64,000 nt of DNA from Carnobacterium divergens (lineage in GTDB: Bacteria; Bacillota; Bacilli; Lactobacillales; Carnobacteriaceae), in contig NZ_LT992558.1 of NCBI RefSeq assembly GCF_900258435.1, positions 2,619,889 through 2,683,888 of the forward strand, read 5' to 3'. Within the stretch, counting starts at the first letter, position 1; every line of letters begins with the position of its first letter. Under the pieces are notes generated by a model. The model did no database searches. It had not been told where the DNA came from and saw only the letters and a list, made by a program, of their open reading frames with translations. Shown piece after piece: positions 43,460 through 52,093 of the stretch. The position numbers were made by a program, and so were the translations under genes.

Positions 43460-44578
43460 GTGACTCAAAATCAAGAAATCGCAGTCGTCGGTGCTGGAAT
43501 CGTAGGCGCGACAACGGCTTTTTATTTAGCAAAAAAAGGCTATTCCGTCACCATTTATGATGAAGGCATAGGTCAAGCAACTGCCGCTGCTGCCGGTATC
43601 ATTTGTCCATGGTTGTCTCAACGACGAAATAAAAAATGGTATCATCTAGCAGCAAGTGGGGCAAAATTTTATCCTGAATTAATGACGGATCTTGGAGAAT
43701 CTTTAACGGACTCAGCCATGTATCAACAAGTGGGAACGTTGTTGTTTAAAAAAAATGAAAAACTTCTTTTAAAATTAGAAAAATTAGCAACAGAACGTAG
43801 AGAAACGGCTCCTGAGATAGGCGATTTAACGATTGTTGCTAGCCAACAGTTACAAGACTACTTACCGATTTTGGAAAGTTCTCAAGCTGCTTTATTTGCA
43901 AGCGGAGGCGCTCGAGTAGATGGCGAATTGCTGACTAGAAAACTCATTGAGGAAGCCCTTAAATTAGGCGCAACGTTTCAACAAGGAAAGGTTGCTTTAA
44001 CAATTGACGCAAAAAATCAGTTTTTTGTTCAATCGAAGAAATATGCACAGGTCGTTCTTGCCGTTGGCGCTTGGTTGCCTGAACTCTTAGAGCCACTTGG
44101 GTTTACAGTAGATATTCGCCCACAAAAAGGGCAACTCCTTTGTTTAGAAATCCCAGAAGAAACCTCGAACTGGCCCGTGGTAATGCCCGATGGTGAAAAG
44201 GATATTATTCCCTTTAACAATGGCAAAATCATCGTAGGCGCAACTCACGAAAATGATAAAGGCTATGATTTAACCCCCACAGCACCAGAGCTGCAATTAA
44301 TGCTAAGAGAAGCAAGTGAATTAGCGCCTTCATTAAAACAAGCGACTCACGTATCCACCAAGGTTGGAACAAGAGCGTATACTTCTGACTTTGCCCCTTT
44401 TTTTGGTCAAGTTTTAGAATGTCCTCAACTCTATGTTGCAAGTGGATTAGGTTCTTCTGGTTTAACGACTGGACCTATTATTGGAAAAATGCTCGCACAA
44501 GCAATTCACCAAGAAGAAACCGAATTGGATTTTGCAGATTATCCAGTTGCTGATTATGTTGCAAAAAGAAAAAAATAA
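43460..44578 (+). CDS. FAD-dependent glycine/D-amino acid oxidase-type oxidoreductase
   Basis: 372 residues with the N-terminal dinucleotide motif VVGAGIVGATTAFYLAKKG, the DadA/ThiO-like middle (PQKGQLLCLE) and the C-terminal FAD contact SGLGSSGLTTGPIIGKMLA. It oxidises an amine or amino acid in the cytoplasm; the substrate cannot be read. GTG 43460 is chosen because AAGGA lies 6 nt upstream, whereas ATG 43442 has no site. Monocistronic; ends in a strong terminator. Confidence 0.88.
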   Translation: MTQNQEIAVVGAGIVGATTAFYLAKKGYSVTIYDEGIGQATAAAAGIICPWLSQRRNKKWYHLAASGAKFYPELMTDLGESLTDSAMYQQVGTLLFKKNEKLLLKLEKLATERRETAPEIGDLTIVASQQLQDYLPILESSQAALFASGGARVDGELLTRKLIEEALKLGATFQQGKVALTIDAKNQFFVQSKKYAQVVLAVGAWLPELLEPLGFTVDIRPQKGQLLCLEIPEETSNWPVVMPDGEKDIIPFNNGKIIVGATHENDKGYDLTPTAPELQLMLREASELAPSLKQATHVSTKVGTRAYTSDFAPFFGQVLECPQLYVASGLGSSGLTTGPIIGKMLAQAIHQEETELDFADYPVADYVAKRKK

Positions 44579-44600
44579 ACTGGTTTTATCGGATGTATAA

Positions 44601-44648
44601 AAAAAGAAACCTTGTAGTGACAATGCCACTCTACAAGGTTTCTTTTTT
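44601..44648. terminator. bidirectional terminator
   Basis: Arms AAAAAGAAACCTTGTAG (44601-44617) and CTACAAGGTTTCTTTTT (44631-44647), 13-nt loop. Confidence 0.93.
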
Positions 44649-45426
44649 ATCTCAACAACAGGATTCCATTCACACCATTCAATATAATCACAAAAATAAC
44701 AACAACTTGATAGATTTTTAAGACAACTTGTTCAGAAAATAGTCCACTTAATTTAGCACCCATAAAACCACCTACAATCGCTGCAGGGATAATCCAGTAC
44801 AACATCGTTAAATCATATTGACTATATCTTCCAGAAATACCAATAATGCCTAATTTAGCAAGTTGTGAAAAGAAAATTGTAATAATAGAATACACCGTCG
44901 CATCCTTAATATCCAAGCCAAAACAAAGCATCAGTAGCGCTACATTGATGGGGCCACCACCAATTCCTAAAAACGTGGATAATCCACCTAGAAATATACC
45001 TATCAAAAGATAAATTACGATAGATTGAAAAGCGAACGTTGACCACTTTTGTTTCGTATAGAGCAATGCAAACAGCAAAGATGCGATTGTTACCAAAATC
45101 TGTAGCCATTGGACAGCGCTCTCTCCATCAAATAAAAGCAATGTCCCTTCAAACAAACCATTGCCTAAAAAACCGCCCAATACCGAACCTATCGATAGCG
45201 CAAGCACAGGAATAAGCTGAACCTTAATACCTTGATTTAGTTGCTTAATAGTCGAAACAATTGCCATTGTAAAAACAGCCATACTTGAATAAAACGAAAT
45301 CGCACTTAAACTATGAGCACCAATTGCATCTAACAAAGGCTTAATCATCACGCCTCCACCCATACCTGAAATAGCACCAATCGTATTCGCAAAAAGAATG
45401 ATAAGAAAATAAATAAGTCCCGTCAT
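44647..45426 (-). CDS. TauE/SafE-family anion permease
   Basis: 259 residues with about 7 to 8 hydrophobic segments and the family's internal repeat: GAISGMGGGVMIKP in the first half and LSTFLGIGGGPINVA in the second. Members export sulfite or organosulfur anions, but many are uncharacterised. AAGGAG lies 9 nt before ATG 45426. Monocistronic. No sulfur gene is adjacent. Confidence 0.88.
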   Translation of the reverse strand: MTGLIYFLIILFANTIGAISGMGGGVMIKPLLDAIGAHSLSAISFYSSMAVFTMAIVSTIKQLNQGIKVQLIPVLALSIGSVLGGFLGNGLFEGTLLLFDGESAVQWLQILVTIASLLFALLYTKQKWSTFAFQSIVIYLLIGIFLGGLSTFLGIGGGPINVALLMLCFGLDIKDATVYSIITIFFSQLAKLGIIGISGRYSQYDLTMLYWIIPAAIVGGFMGAKLSGLFSEQVVLKIYQVVVIFVIILNGVNGILLLR

Positions 45427-45505
45427 GTTTAACCTCTCCTTCATCAAACACTCTTACTTATTATCCTATCATTTTTCCTTACATTATTCAGTAGTTTAAA
45501 TTTTC

Positions 45506-46555
45506 TTAAGTCAATGCAATGTCTCTTTTCTTAAAGATAAACATAGTTACAAGATAAATAACTACGCTATAGCCTAGTAAGGCAATGCTTGTTTGCATCA
45601 AACTCAATTCTCCCGGCATCACGCCACCTTGTGAAAAAGTATTTACATTCAAGAGGTTGAAAATACTCCATTTTAAAATAGGCCATTTTGGAATAGCTAT
45701 CATTAACATTCCGTTAATAATGGTGCTAGCAAAGACGGTTAGCATTCCAATTCCAACAGCTAATGCTTGTGAGCGGAAAACTGCGGAAATCATTAACGAA
45801 ATCGCGCTGTAAAAAACAATCAATAAATAATTGGTTGCAGCTAACATCCCTGCTGCTTTGATTGCTGAGACTGCTCCTAAACTTGCTGAAGCAGGCAACA
45901 TAAAGGATTGTATCGGGAATAAAATCAATCCTACAATCCCAGCACTAAGCATCGTAAACAATGTAATAAATGCACCAAATAACAAACAAACAATCAATTT
46001 AGACAATAGAATCTGACTGCGTTTAAAGGGACGAATCAATAGCAATTTAATCGTTCCGTCACTAAATTCAGATGCAACTGAAATACTGGCAACGATTACT
46101 ACCACCATATTCACAATACTTAACATCCCTGCTAATCCTGCAAAGAAAGAACCTGCTGATTGACCACCATTATTTGATGTAATCGGTGTGACACCACTTT
46201 CATAATACTTCTCATAATAAGCAAGTTCATTTTTAGCACTTTTTAGCTCTTCTGGATAATCCAGTTTCTCTTTTTTTGACGCCATTAAATAACGATCACG
46301 ACTAAGTAACATCGCGTCTTCCAGTTTGGTAACTGGTTTTCCCTCGTCATCAAAAGTAAAAAGCGGTTCATCTTTTTCCAGTGTTTTTGTTACAGATTTC
46401 CCATTTTCTTCAACTGTATACTCAGCTGATTGTTGAGAAAAATAAACTTGTAAACTTCCTGCAGCTAACGTTAAAACAAAAATCAAACCAAGATACACAT
46501 AAAATGATTTTCTAAAGATCAATTTTCTCGTTTCATTCACAACCAAATTTATCAT
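45506..46555 (-). CDS. ABC-2 type transporter permease
   Basis: 349 residues: one N-terminal membrane helix, a large extracytoplasmic loop (about 40-125), then 5 more helices including SEFSDGTIKLLLIRPFKRSQILLSK, the coupling region of bacitracin/lantibiotic-type exporters. It starts inside the stop of the ATPase gene (ATGA overlap). Together they form a BcrAB-like exporter, probably for peptide or lipid antibiotics. Confidence 0.88.
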   Translation of the reverse strand: MINLVVNETRKLIFRKSFYVYLGLIFVLTLAAGSLQVYFSQQSAEYTVEENGKSVTKTLEKDEPLFTFDDEGKPVTKLEDAMLLSRDRYLMASKKEKLDYPEELKSAKNELAYYEKYYESGVTPITSNNGGQSAGSFFAGLAGMLSIVNMVVVIVASISVASEFSDGTIKLLLIRPFKRSQILLSKLIVCLLFGAFITLFTMLSAGIVGLILFPIQSFMLPASASLGAVSAIKAAGMLAATNYLLIVFYSAISLMISAVFRSQALAVGIGMLTVFASTIINGMLMIAIPKWPILKWSIFNLLNVNTFSQGGVMPGELSLMQTSIALLGYSVVIYLVTMFIFKKRDIALT

Positions 46556-47472
46556 TTTAAGCTTCCTCCTTTAGTGAGTTCTAAAAATCGCTCTTCAAGA
46601 TTGGCTTTATGCGGTGTGATGCCGTAAAAAGATATTCCCACTTGAACACCATGTTCAATCAACGCAGGTATCTGATCTTTTTCAATTTCAATTGTCAGCA
46701 TATCTCCTTCAGTTTGAAGAATTGACAGTCCCATTAAAGCAACTTCTCTTTGTAGCAGCGTTTGTTGTGGCGTCTCAATTGTTACTTGAATTCTTCCAAT
46801 GTTTGAAGCTGCTTCTGCTAGATTTTCAATATGTGTTACTTTTCCTCGTTCAATAATTATAATTCGATTTGCTAATAATTCCATTTCAGATAATAAATGA
46901 CTTGAAATCAAAATACTCGTTCCGTCTTTAGCAATCTCTTCAATTAATTGTCTGAAATCATACATTCCTTTAGGATCTAATCCATTTAGCGGTTCATCTA
47001 AAATTAACAATGCTGGGCGGTGTAGAAGTGCTTGGGCAATTCCTAAACGCTGACGCATTCCTAATGAGTAAGTTTTTACTTTTTGATGAATCGTTTCGGT
47101 TAAACGAACTCTGGTCACCACTTCCATAATCATTTCATCGGTTATTTTTCTAGGACTCATTCTAGCAAATTGCTTTAAGTTTTCCCAACCAGATAAATAG
47201 TTATAAAATTCGGGATTCTCAATAATTGCTCCTACATTTTCCATACATTTATTAAATTCTTTATCTAAGTCATTCGACGCAATTTCTACAGTACCTTTGT
47301 TGCGGCTAATAAGCCCTGTCAACATTCTAATAATCGTTGTTTTCCCAGCTCCATTAGGTCCGAGTAAACCAACTATTTCACCTTTTTGGACGGTAATCGC
47401 TACATTGTCAACAATTAGCTTTTTCCCAACACGTTTCGTTAATTCTCTTGCAACCAACACATTCTCTTGCAT
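46552..47472 (-). CDS. ABC transporter ATP-binding protein, BcrA-like
   Basis: 306 residues: Walker A GPNGAGKTT, signature YSLGMRQRL, Walker B LLILDEPLNGLDP, H-loop SSHLLSE, then a C-terminal extension (about 220-306) as in BcrA-type ATPases. GGAGGAG lies just before ATG 47472. First of two genes with its permease. No adjacent two-component BceRS system; the divergent XRE-membrane protein pair is the nearest regulator. Confidence 0.92.
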   Translation of the reverse strand: MQENVLVARELTKRVGKKLIVDNVAITVQKGEIVGLLGPNGAGKTTIIRMLTGLISRNKGTVEIASNDLDKEFNKCMENVGAIIENPEFYNYLSGWENLKQFARMSPRKITDEMIMEVVTRVRLTETIHQKVKTYSLGMRQRLGIAQALLHRPALLILDEPLNGLDPKGMYDFRQLIEEIAKDGTSILISSHLLSEMELLANRIIIIERGKVTHIENLAEAASNIGRIQVTIETPQQTLLQREVALMGLSILQTEGDMLTIEIEKDQIPALIEHGVQVGISFYGITPHKANLEERFLELTKGGSLK

Positions 47473-47639
47473 AACTCCTCCTCCATTCATTTCACGATAT
47501 TTTAAGTATACCAAACTTCTGCTTTTTTCATGACAATCTCTAGTTGGAACTTTGCCTACTCCTTAAGACCTATTTTAGAATAGCAAGGATAGCTTTTTTA
47601 TTTTTATTATTTTTACTAATTTTATCTTAAGGCCACTAA

Positions 47640-47659
47640 AAGCAATATATATATTGCTT
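47640..47659. promoter_or_regulatory. perfect 20-bp palindrome, probable operator
   Basis: AAGCAATATATATATTGCTT is self-complementary and its right end is the -35 of the downstream promoter. Position suggests autoregulation by the XRE protein. Confidence 0.55.
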
Positions 47660-47681
47660 ATCCTCTGATTTAGTGTATACT
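47654..47681 (+). promoter_or_regulatory. promoter of the XRE-membrane protein operon
   Basis: TTGCTT (47654-47659), 16-bp spacer, TATACT (47676-47681). Confidence 0.65.
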
Positions 47682-47728
47682 TAGTCTTATAAATATCTCC
47701 CGTTCTTTAATACCCAGAAAGTTGGAAA

Positions 47729-47938
47729 ATGATGAAAAATGAAAACTTAAAGCACGCACGTCTAGAAAAAAAGCTTTCCCAACAAGAATTAGCTCAACTC
47801 GTGGGTGCAACAAGGCAGACAATTGGCTTGATTGAACTAGGAAAGTATAACCCCTCTTTACACCTGTGTTTAGCCATTTGTTACGCTTTGGAACAAAAAT
47901 TAGATGCTTTATTTTGGAAGGAGTCTGATAGAACATGA
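47729..47938 (+). CDS. XRE-family transcriptional regulator (small, YozG-like)
   Basis: 69 residues, almost all a Cro/CI helix-turn-helix: LKHARLEKKLSQQELAQLVG, then ATRQTIGLIELGKYNPSLHL. Such minimal regulators commonly pair with a membrane protein encoded next to them. The Shine-Dalgarno is weak (TTGGA), and ATG 47729 or 47732 may start it. It overlaps the next gene by 4 bp (ATGA). Likely represses its own operon through the palindrome at 47640. Confidence 0.9.
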   Translation: MMKNENLKHARLEKKLSQQELAQLVGATRQTIGLIELGKYNPSLHLCLAICYALEQKLDALFWKESDRT

Positions 47939-48420
47939 CATTAGCACAATTATTAATGAAGAGGTTCAATAAAAAGGAAAGTGACGCACTTGATGAACGA
48001 GAGTCAAAAGAATACCTAAAAGCTTTAGAAATTAGTTTCACGGGATTACTACTGACTGCTACCATAGGTTCCATTTTATTAGATACTTTAAAAACCCAGT
48101 GGGGTTACACTATTCCCCTCACTTATTTTCAGCTATTTATGTTACCTATTTGTATAGCAAATGCTTATATTTGTTTTTATTTGGCTAAACAAGCCATCGT
48201 GCCACCAACAGCATCTGCTATTTTTACGCTATTTGTTCTGCCGATAACCTGTTTAGGCTTAGGTCTAGATTTGCTCTTCATTTTAAAGATTGATTCGTTA
48301 GTCTTGGCAATTCTACTCTTCCCTCTGATTGTTGCCGCACCTTTTCTACTGTATTTCCTATTAAAAATAGTCTATCAACATGGGGTTAAAAAAATGGAAC
48401 GTCACTTATTAGAGCTCTAA
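47935..48420 (+). CDS. membrane protein paired with the XRE regulator
   Basis: 161 residues: charged N-terminal segment (FNKKESDALDERESKEYLKA), then four hydrophobic segments and a basic C terminus. It resembles the DUF3796-type membrane partners of small XRE regulators, but the family is not certain. Translation is coupled to the regulator gene by an ATGA overlap. It may sense a membrane condition or sequester the regulator. Confidence 0.7.
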   Translation: MTLAQLLMKRFNKKESDALDERESKEYLKALEISFTGLLLTATIGSILLDTLKTQWGYTIPLTYFQLFMLPICIANAYICFYLAKQAIVPPTASAIFTLFVLPITCLGLGLDLLFILKIDSLVLAILLFPLIVAAPFLLYFLLKIVYQHGVKKMERHLLEL

Positions 48421-48424
48421 ATAA

Positions 48425-48471
48425 AAAACAACGGACACAAAAGTCTTTAAAACTTTTGTGTCCGTTGTTTT
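48425..48471. terminator. bidirectional terminator
   Basis: 20-bp perfect arms beginning AAAACAACGGACACAAAAGT (48425-48444) and ending at 48471, 7-nt loop. Confidence 0.95.
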
Positions 48472-48484
48472 TTTATGCATGTAA

Positions 48485-49576
48485 TTAAACACCTGTATTG
48501 TCTTTCTTGAATGGACCATATTCACCAGTAATTGGATCCATTTTTTCTAATCCTCCAGTTGAAGGCGTGTATTGGAACATTCCAACCATATTTGAAATTT
48601 CAGTTCCATCTACGGTATGAGCATGTCTGATTTCAACTTGGAACAAATCAGCATTTTCTTTGGTTACATAGTATTGATTATCTGTATACGAATAGCCAGT
48701 CAAACCCGATACTGCTGTAATAATTTTTATTTTTTCACTATCTGGGTTTGTAGCAGCCGAGCTGTCACTACTTGCGGCACTGCTATCTGACGAGCTAGAA
48801 GAGTCAATCGTTCCAGTGGTGGCTTTTTCGCTGTCTGATTTTTGCGCTAACCAAGCAGCAATCTCATCATCCGTTGCTTGTTTGATGTCTTTTCCAGTTG
48901 CTTTTTTAAATTCAGCCGCAGCAAGTTCAGAATTGCGTTCTGTTTTATATTTTGAGCTTGTTGTGGCTTGTTGTTGCTGTTGTTGTTCTTTAACTAACGC
49001 TGCTTGCGCTTGATTGATTTTCACTTTTAGTGCTTCTGCTTCTTGTTTTAATGAGTTAAAGTTAGCTGCAGTTAAATCTTTTGCTAACAATTCATCAATA
49101 GTTCCAGCCGCATCGTCTAATTTACCTGCATCAAATTGTTTCTTACTTGTATCGTACAAAGCTTGATAGACTTCTTTATTCGTTGTAGCTTCTATTTTAG
49201 CTAATAGGCTTTCTCCAGCTTTGATTAAATCGTTTGACCCTTTTTTCTCGTTCACCACGTTCGTTGCCTCGGTTTTAGCTTGATCTAATTTTTCAGCCTT
49301 AAAATCACTTTCTGCTTTAATATAATTTTTAGTCTGATCTAAGAATGTTGTTGCTTTTGTGTCCTTTTCTTTGTAACTTAAGGCTTTTTCAAATGATTTT
49401 TCTGCCTCAGTATAGTCTTTATTACTAATTGCTAATTGTCCCTCGCGCATTGCTGTATCATACTGATCGTTCTTAGATGTGGTAGCTTCTCCGCTCCCAT
49501 TGTTACAAGCCGCTAATACAAAAAGACTCATAACCATTACCAACACAACACTTACTTTATTTTTTACCTGTTTCAT
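48485..49576 (-). CDS. lipoprotein with helical/TPR-like domain and Ser/Gln-rich linker
   Basis: 363 residues. Lipobox LAAC (about residue 20-23); a helical, Lys/Glu-rich domain with tetratricopeptide-like pairs (about 35-200, such as NKDYTEAEKSFEKALSYKEK); a poly-Gln tract; a Ser/Asp-rich linker; and a C-terminal beta domain (about 280-363) with YSYTDNQYYVTKENADLF and FQYTPSTGGLEKM. Membrane-anchored surface protein. GGAGGAG precedes ATG 49576. The N-terminal half could bind protein partners; function unknown. Monocistronic. Confidence 0.8.
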   Translation of the reverse strand: MKQVKNKVSVVLVMVMSLFVLAACNNGSGEATTSKNDQYDTAMREGQLAISNKDYTEAEKSFEKALSYKEKDTKATTFLDQTKNYIKAESDFKAEKLDQAKTEATNVVNEKKGSNDLIKAGESLLAKIEATTNKEVYQALYDTSKKQFDAGKLDDAAGTIDELLAKDLTAANFNSLKQEAEALKVKINQAQAALVKEQQQQQQATTSSKYKTERNSELAAAEFKKATGKDIKQATDDEIAAWLAQKSDSEKATTGTIDSSSSSDSSAASSDSSAATNPDSEKIKIITAVSGLTGYSYTDNQYYVTKENADLFQVEIRHAHTVDGTEISNMVGMFQYTPSTGGLEKMDPITGEYGPFKKDNTGV

Positions 49577-49750
49577 TTTATCGTCTCCTCCCATAACATC
49601 ATTCTTTTTATACTTTTATTATACCTTATTTAACTTCGCAACCCTTTCAATATCCCTTAAAATTAAAAAAATCTTACTAATTCGTTCTGTCATGCTCGCT
49701 AATAGTTTAATTAAAACACTGATAAAATGGGTTTTTATAAAAAAAAACAG

Positions 49751-49789
49751 TTTATTTGTGATTTATTTCACTTACATAAGTTACATAAG
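49751..49789 (+). promoter_or_regulatory. paired direct repeats upstream of the AEC permease promoter
   Basis: TTTATTT occurs at 49751-49757 and 49762-49768 (11-bp phase), and TTACATAAG occurs twice in tandem at 49772-49780 and 49781-49789. They end about 20 bp before the -35, where a response-regulator activator would bind. Confidence 0.45.
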
Positions 49790-49809
49790 TTTAACTTAAT
49801 TACATATTG

Positions 49810-49838
49810 TTCACTATTTCACATACTCGCAGTATGAT
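49810..49838 (+). promoter_or_regulatory. promoter of the AEC permease-dehydrogenase operon
   Basis: TTCACT (49810-49815), 17-bp spacer, TATGAT (49833-49838). The spacer carries the inverted repeat CATACT-CGC-AGTATG (49822-49836). Confidence 0.55.
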
Positions 49839-49935
49839 AAGAGTGTTCAAAGGACATGGCCGTGTTTGACGCAATTGAAATTATAACAAAATCGTTTGTG
49901 ATTAAAAATACATTATAAATTTGGAGGAACAAAAA

Positions 49936-50994
49936 ATGAACCTTGGTGAAATTATCAAAACTACTTTAACCGATATGAATATTATTAGTGCTATCACTTC
50001 AACTGTCTTTATCATTATGCTTGGCTTCTTTTGCAGAAAGAAAGGAATTTTTTCAGCAGAAGTTGGGAAATTACTTTCTAAAGTCGTTTTAACTGTTGCC
50101 CTTCCTGCCTTAGCTTTTAACGCTTTTATGCAAGATATTGATCCTGACACATTAAAACAAGGTATGAACGTTTTGATTTGGGGAATTGCAATCTATATTA
50201 TCTTGATTTTCGTTTCAAAACCATTTTTCCTTAGCTACAAAGGAGATAAACAAGATACTTTACGTGTTTTAACTATTTTCGGCTCTACAACATTCTTTGG
50301 AACACCTATCGTAAGTGCCATCTACGGACCAGTTGGTGTGATGTTCAGTTCAATCTTTAACATTGGTTACCGTATCTTCCTTTATTCATATGGCTACATT
50401 AAAATGAGTGGCTTAAAAATGGAACTTAAAAATATTAAAACAATGTTCTTAAACCCAATCGTTATCGCTACATTCGCTGGACTTTTCATCTGGATTTTCC
50501 AAGGTTACTTGCCACAAGTAACTGTTGCTGGTATTGATGGTGGAGCTGCTCATCAAGTGGCGTTCCTACGTATCGACCAAACTGCATTATGGTTATTCAA
50601 ACCTATGACTTATCTTGCTGGACTTGCTTCACCTCTTGCTTGGTTATCCATTGGTTCAACTCTTGGCGAAGTAAGTTTCAAAAAAGCTGCTTCTGATAAA
50701 ACTTCTTGGTACTACAGTGTTGTCAAAGTAATCTTAGTCCCTGCAATTAACATCGTATTACTAGCTCTACTAACTGTCACTCATATTTTACCAGTAAGCT
50801 ACGAAGCTCTTGCTACGATCGTAATTATGATGGCTACACCAACTGCAACGGTTGCTGCTGCTTATGCCATTAGCTTTGACAAAGATGCCTTACTTGCCTC
50901 AAATGCTTCTCTAATTTCCACTGTTACGGCTGTTGTAATGACACCTATCTGGATTGTTATTTTAGAAGTAATCAGTAAAACTGGCTTATTTTAA
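49936..50994 (+). CDS. AEC-family organic-acid transporter (malate permease-like)
   Basis: 352 residues with ten hydrophobic segments in the auxin-efflux-carrier pattern: SKVVLTVALPALAFNAFM near residue 47 and the C-terminal MMATPTATVAAAYAISFDKD. LAB members such as MleP carry malate or lactate. GGAGGAAC precedes ATG 49936. It is 46 bp upstream of a D-2-hydroxyacid dehydrogenase gene without a terminator between, so both form one operon. Likely imports a dicarboxylate or 2-hydroxy/keto acid and exports lactate. Confidence 0.87.
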   Translation: MNLGEIIKTTLTDMNIISAITSTVFIIMLGFFCRKKGIFSAEVGKLLSKVVLTVALPALAFNAFMQDIDPDTLKQGMNVLIWGIAIYIILIFVSKPFFLSYKGDKQDTLRVLTIFGSTTFFGTPIVSAIYGPVGVMFSSIFNIGYRIFLYSYGYIKMSGLKMELKNIKTMFLNPIVIATFAGLFIWIFQGYLPQVTVAGIDGGAAHQVAFLRIDQTALWLFKPMTYLAGLASPLAWLSIGSTLGEVSFKKAASDKTSWYYSVVKVILVPAINIVLLALLTVTHILPVSYEALATIVIMMATPTATVAAAYAISFDKDALLASNASLISTVTAVVMTPIWIVILEVISKTGLF

Positions 50995-51040
50995 ACCTTA
51001 TTAAAACAACTTTAAATAAAAATTAACGGAGGAATTTATC

Positions 51041-52057
51041 ATGACTATTCAAATCGCTTGTTACGGAGTACGCCCAAATGAAGTAGCTTTCTTCAATAAC
51101 TTAAACAAATACAACTTCAACTTAACGTTGATTGAAGACTTATTAACACATGACAATATTGAAACTGCTGAACATCATGAAGCTGTGTTACTACGTGGAA
51201 ACTGTGTTGCTGATCGTCAAAACATTGAAAAAATGGCCCAATATGGTGTGAAATATTTATTCACTAGAACGGTTGGCTTTAATCATATCGATTTAGAAGC
51301 AGCTAGTGAATACAATATGGAAGTAGCTCGTGTCCCTTCTTATTCACCAAATGCAATCGCTGAACTTTCATTGACTTTAGCAATGATGTTATTACGCCAC
51401 ACCGCTTACGCTACCATGAGAACAGCCAACAAAAACTTTATCGTTGATAGCGAAATGTTTAGTCGTGAAATTCGTAATTGTACCGTTGGAATTATCGGAA
51501 CGGGTAAAATTGGTTTAACTGAAGCAAAATTATTCAAAGGCTTAGGCGCTAAAGTAATTGGTTACGATGTCTTTGAAAGTGACGCTGCAAAAGAAGTTCT
51601 TGAATTTAAAGATTTAGATACTTTATTAGCAGAAAGTGACGTTGTCAGCATGCACGTTCCTTACTTCCCTGGACAAAATGATAAAATGATCAATGCAGAC
51701 TTTTTAGGAAAAATGAAAAATGATGCCATTTTAATCAACACTGCTCGCGGTGAATTGCAAGATGATGACGCCATTTTAGCAGCACTTGAAGCAAATGAAT
51801 TAGCTGGTTTTGGAACAGATGTCTTTGCTAATGAAAAAGACTTATTCTTTAAAGAATTCGCTCCTTGGGAACCACTTCCAAGTCCAACTGTTCAACGTTT
51901 AGTCGATATGTATCCTCGTGTGCTTGTAACTCCTCATATCGGTTCAAATACAGACGAAGCTTTATCAAACATGATTGAAACAAGTTTTGATAACTTCAAC
52001 GATATTTTAACAACCGGACAAACTGAAAACAATGTTCCTTTGCCAACAATGGCTTAA
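51041..52057 (+). CDS. D-lactate / D-2-hydroxyacid dehydrogenase
   Basis: 338 residues: Rossmann motif VGIIGTGKIGLTEA near residue 148, catalytic Arg in NTARGEL, Glu in TDVFANEKD and His in TPHIGS. The segment FAPWEPLPSPTVQRLVDMYP before the catalytic His is an insertion typical of a LAB subgroup distinct from the enzyme at 4257. GGAGGAATT precedes the ATG. It is second in an operon with the AEC permease, so it probably converts the imported or exported 2-oxo/2-hydroxy acid with NAD(H). Confidence 0.88.
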   Translation: MTIQIACYGVRPNEVAFFNNLNKYNFNLTLIEDLLTHDNIETAEHHEAVLLRGNCVADRQNIEKMAQYGVKYLFTRTVGFNHIDLEAASEYNMEVARVPSYSPNAIAELSLTLAMMLLRHTAYATMRTANKNFIVDSEMFSREIRNCTVGIIGTGKIGLTEAKLFKGLGAKVIGYDVFESDAAKEVLEFKDLDTLLAESDVVSMHVPYFPGQNDKMINADFLGKMKNDAILINTARGELQDDDAILAALEANELAGFGTDVFANEKDLFFKEFAPWEPLPSPTVQRLVDMYPRVLVTPHIGSNTDEALSNMIETSFDNFNDILTTGQTENNVPLPTMA

Positions 52058-52058
52058 A

Positions 52059-52091
52059 AAAACGACTCTTTCAAATTGAAAGAGTCGTTTT
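52059..52091. terminator. bidirectional terminator
   Basis: AAAACGACTCTTTCAA (52059-52074) and TTGAAAGAGTCGTTTT (52076-52091) are perfect complements between converging operons. Confidence 0.92.
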
Positions 52092-52093
52092 TT

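Larger units (their letters stand above)
49577..49935. other. 359-bp divergent regulatory region
   Basis: No gene seen. It contains the start-side region of the lipoprotein gene, paired direct repeats at 49751-49789, a promoter at 49810-49838 and a long leader (about 90 nt) before the AEC permease. Confidence 0.6.

Noticed and set aside
44229-44441. Minus-strand frame inside the FAD oxidoreductase gene
   Set aside because: Antisense shadow; the sense gene has an intact Rossmann motif and a strong terminator.
47670-48074. 134-residue minus-strand frame over the XRE and membrane-protein genes
   Set aside because: It lies antisense to two coupled genes with clear motifs and has no recognisable features.
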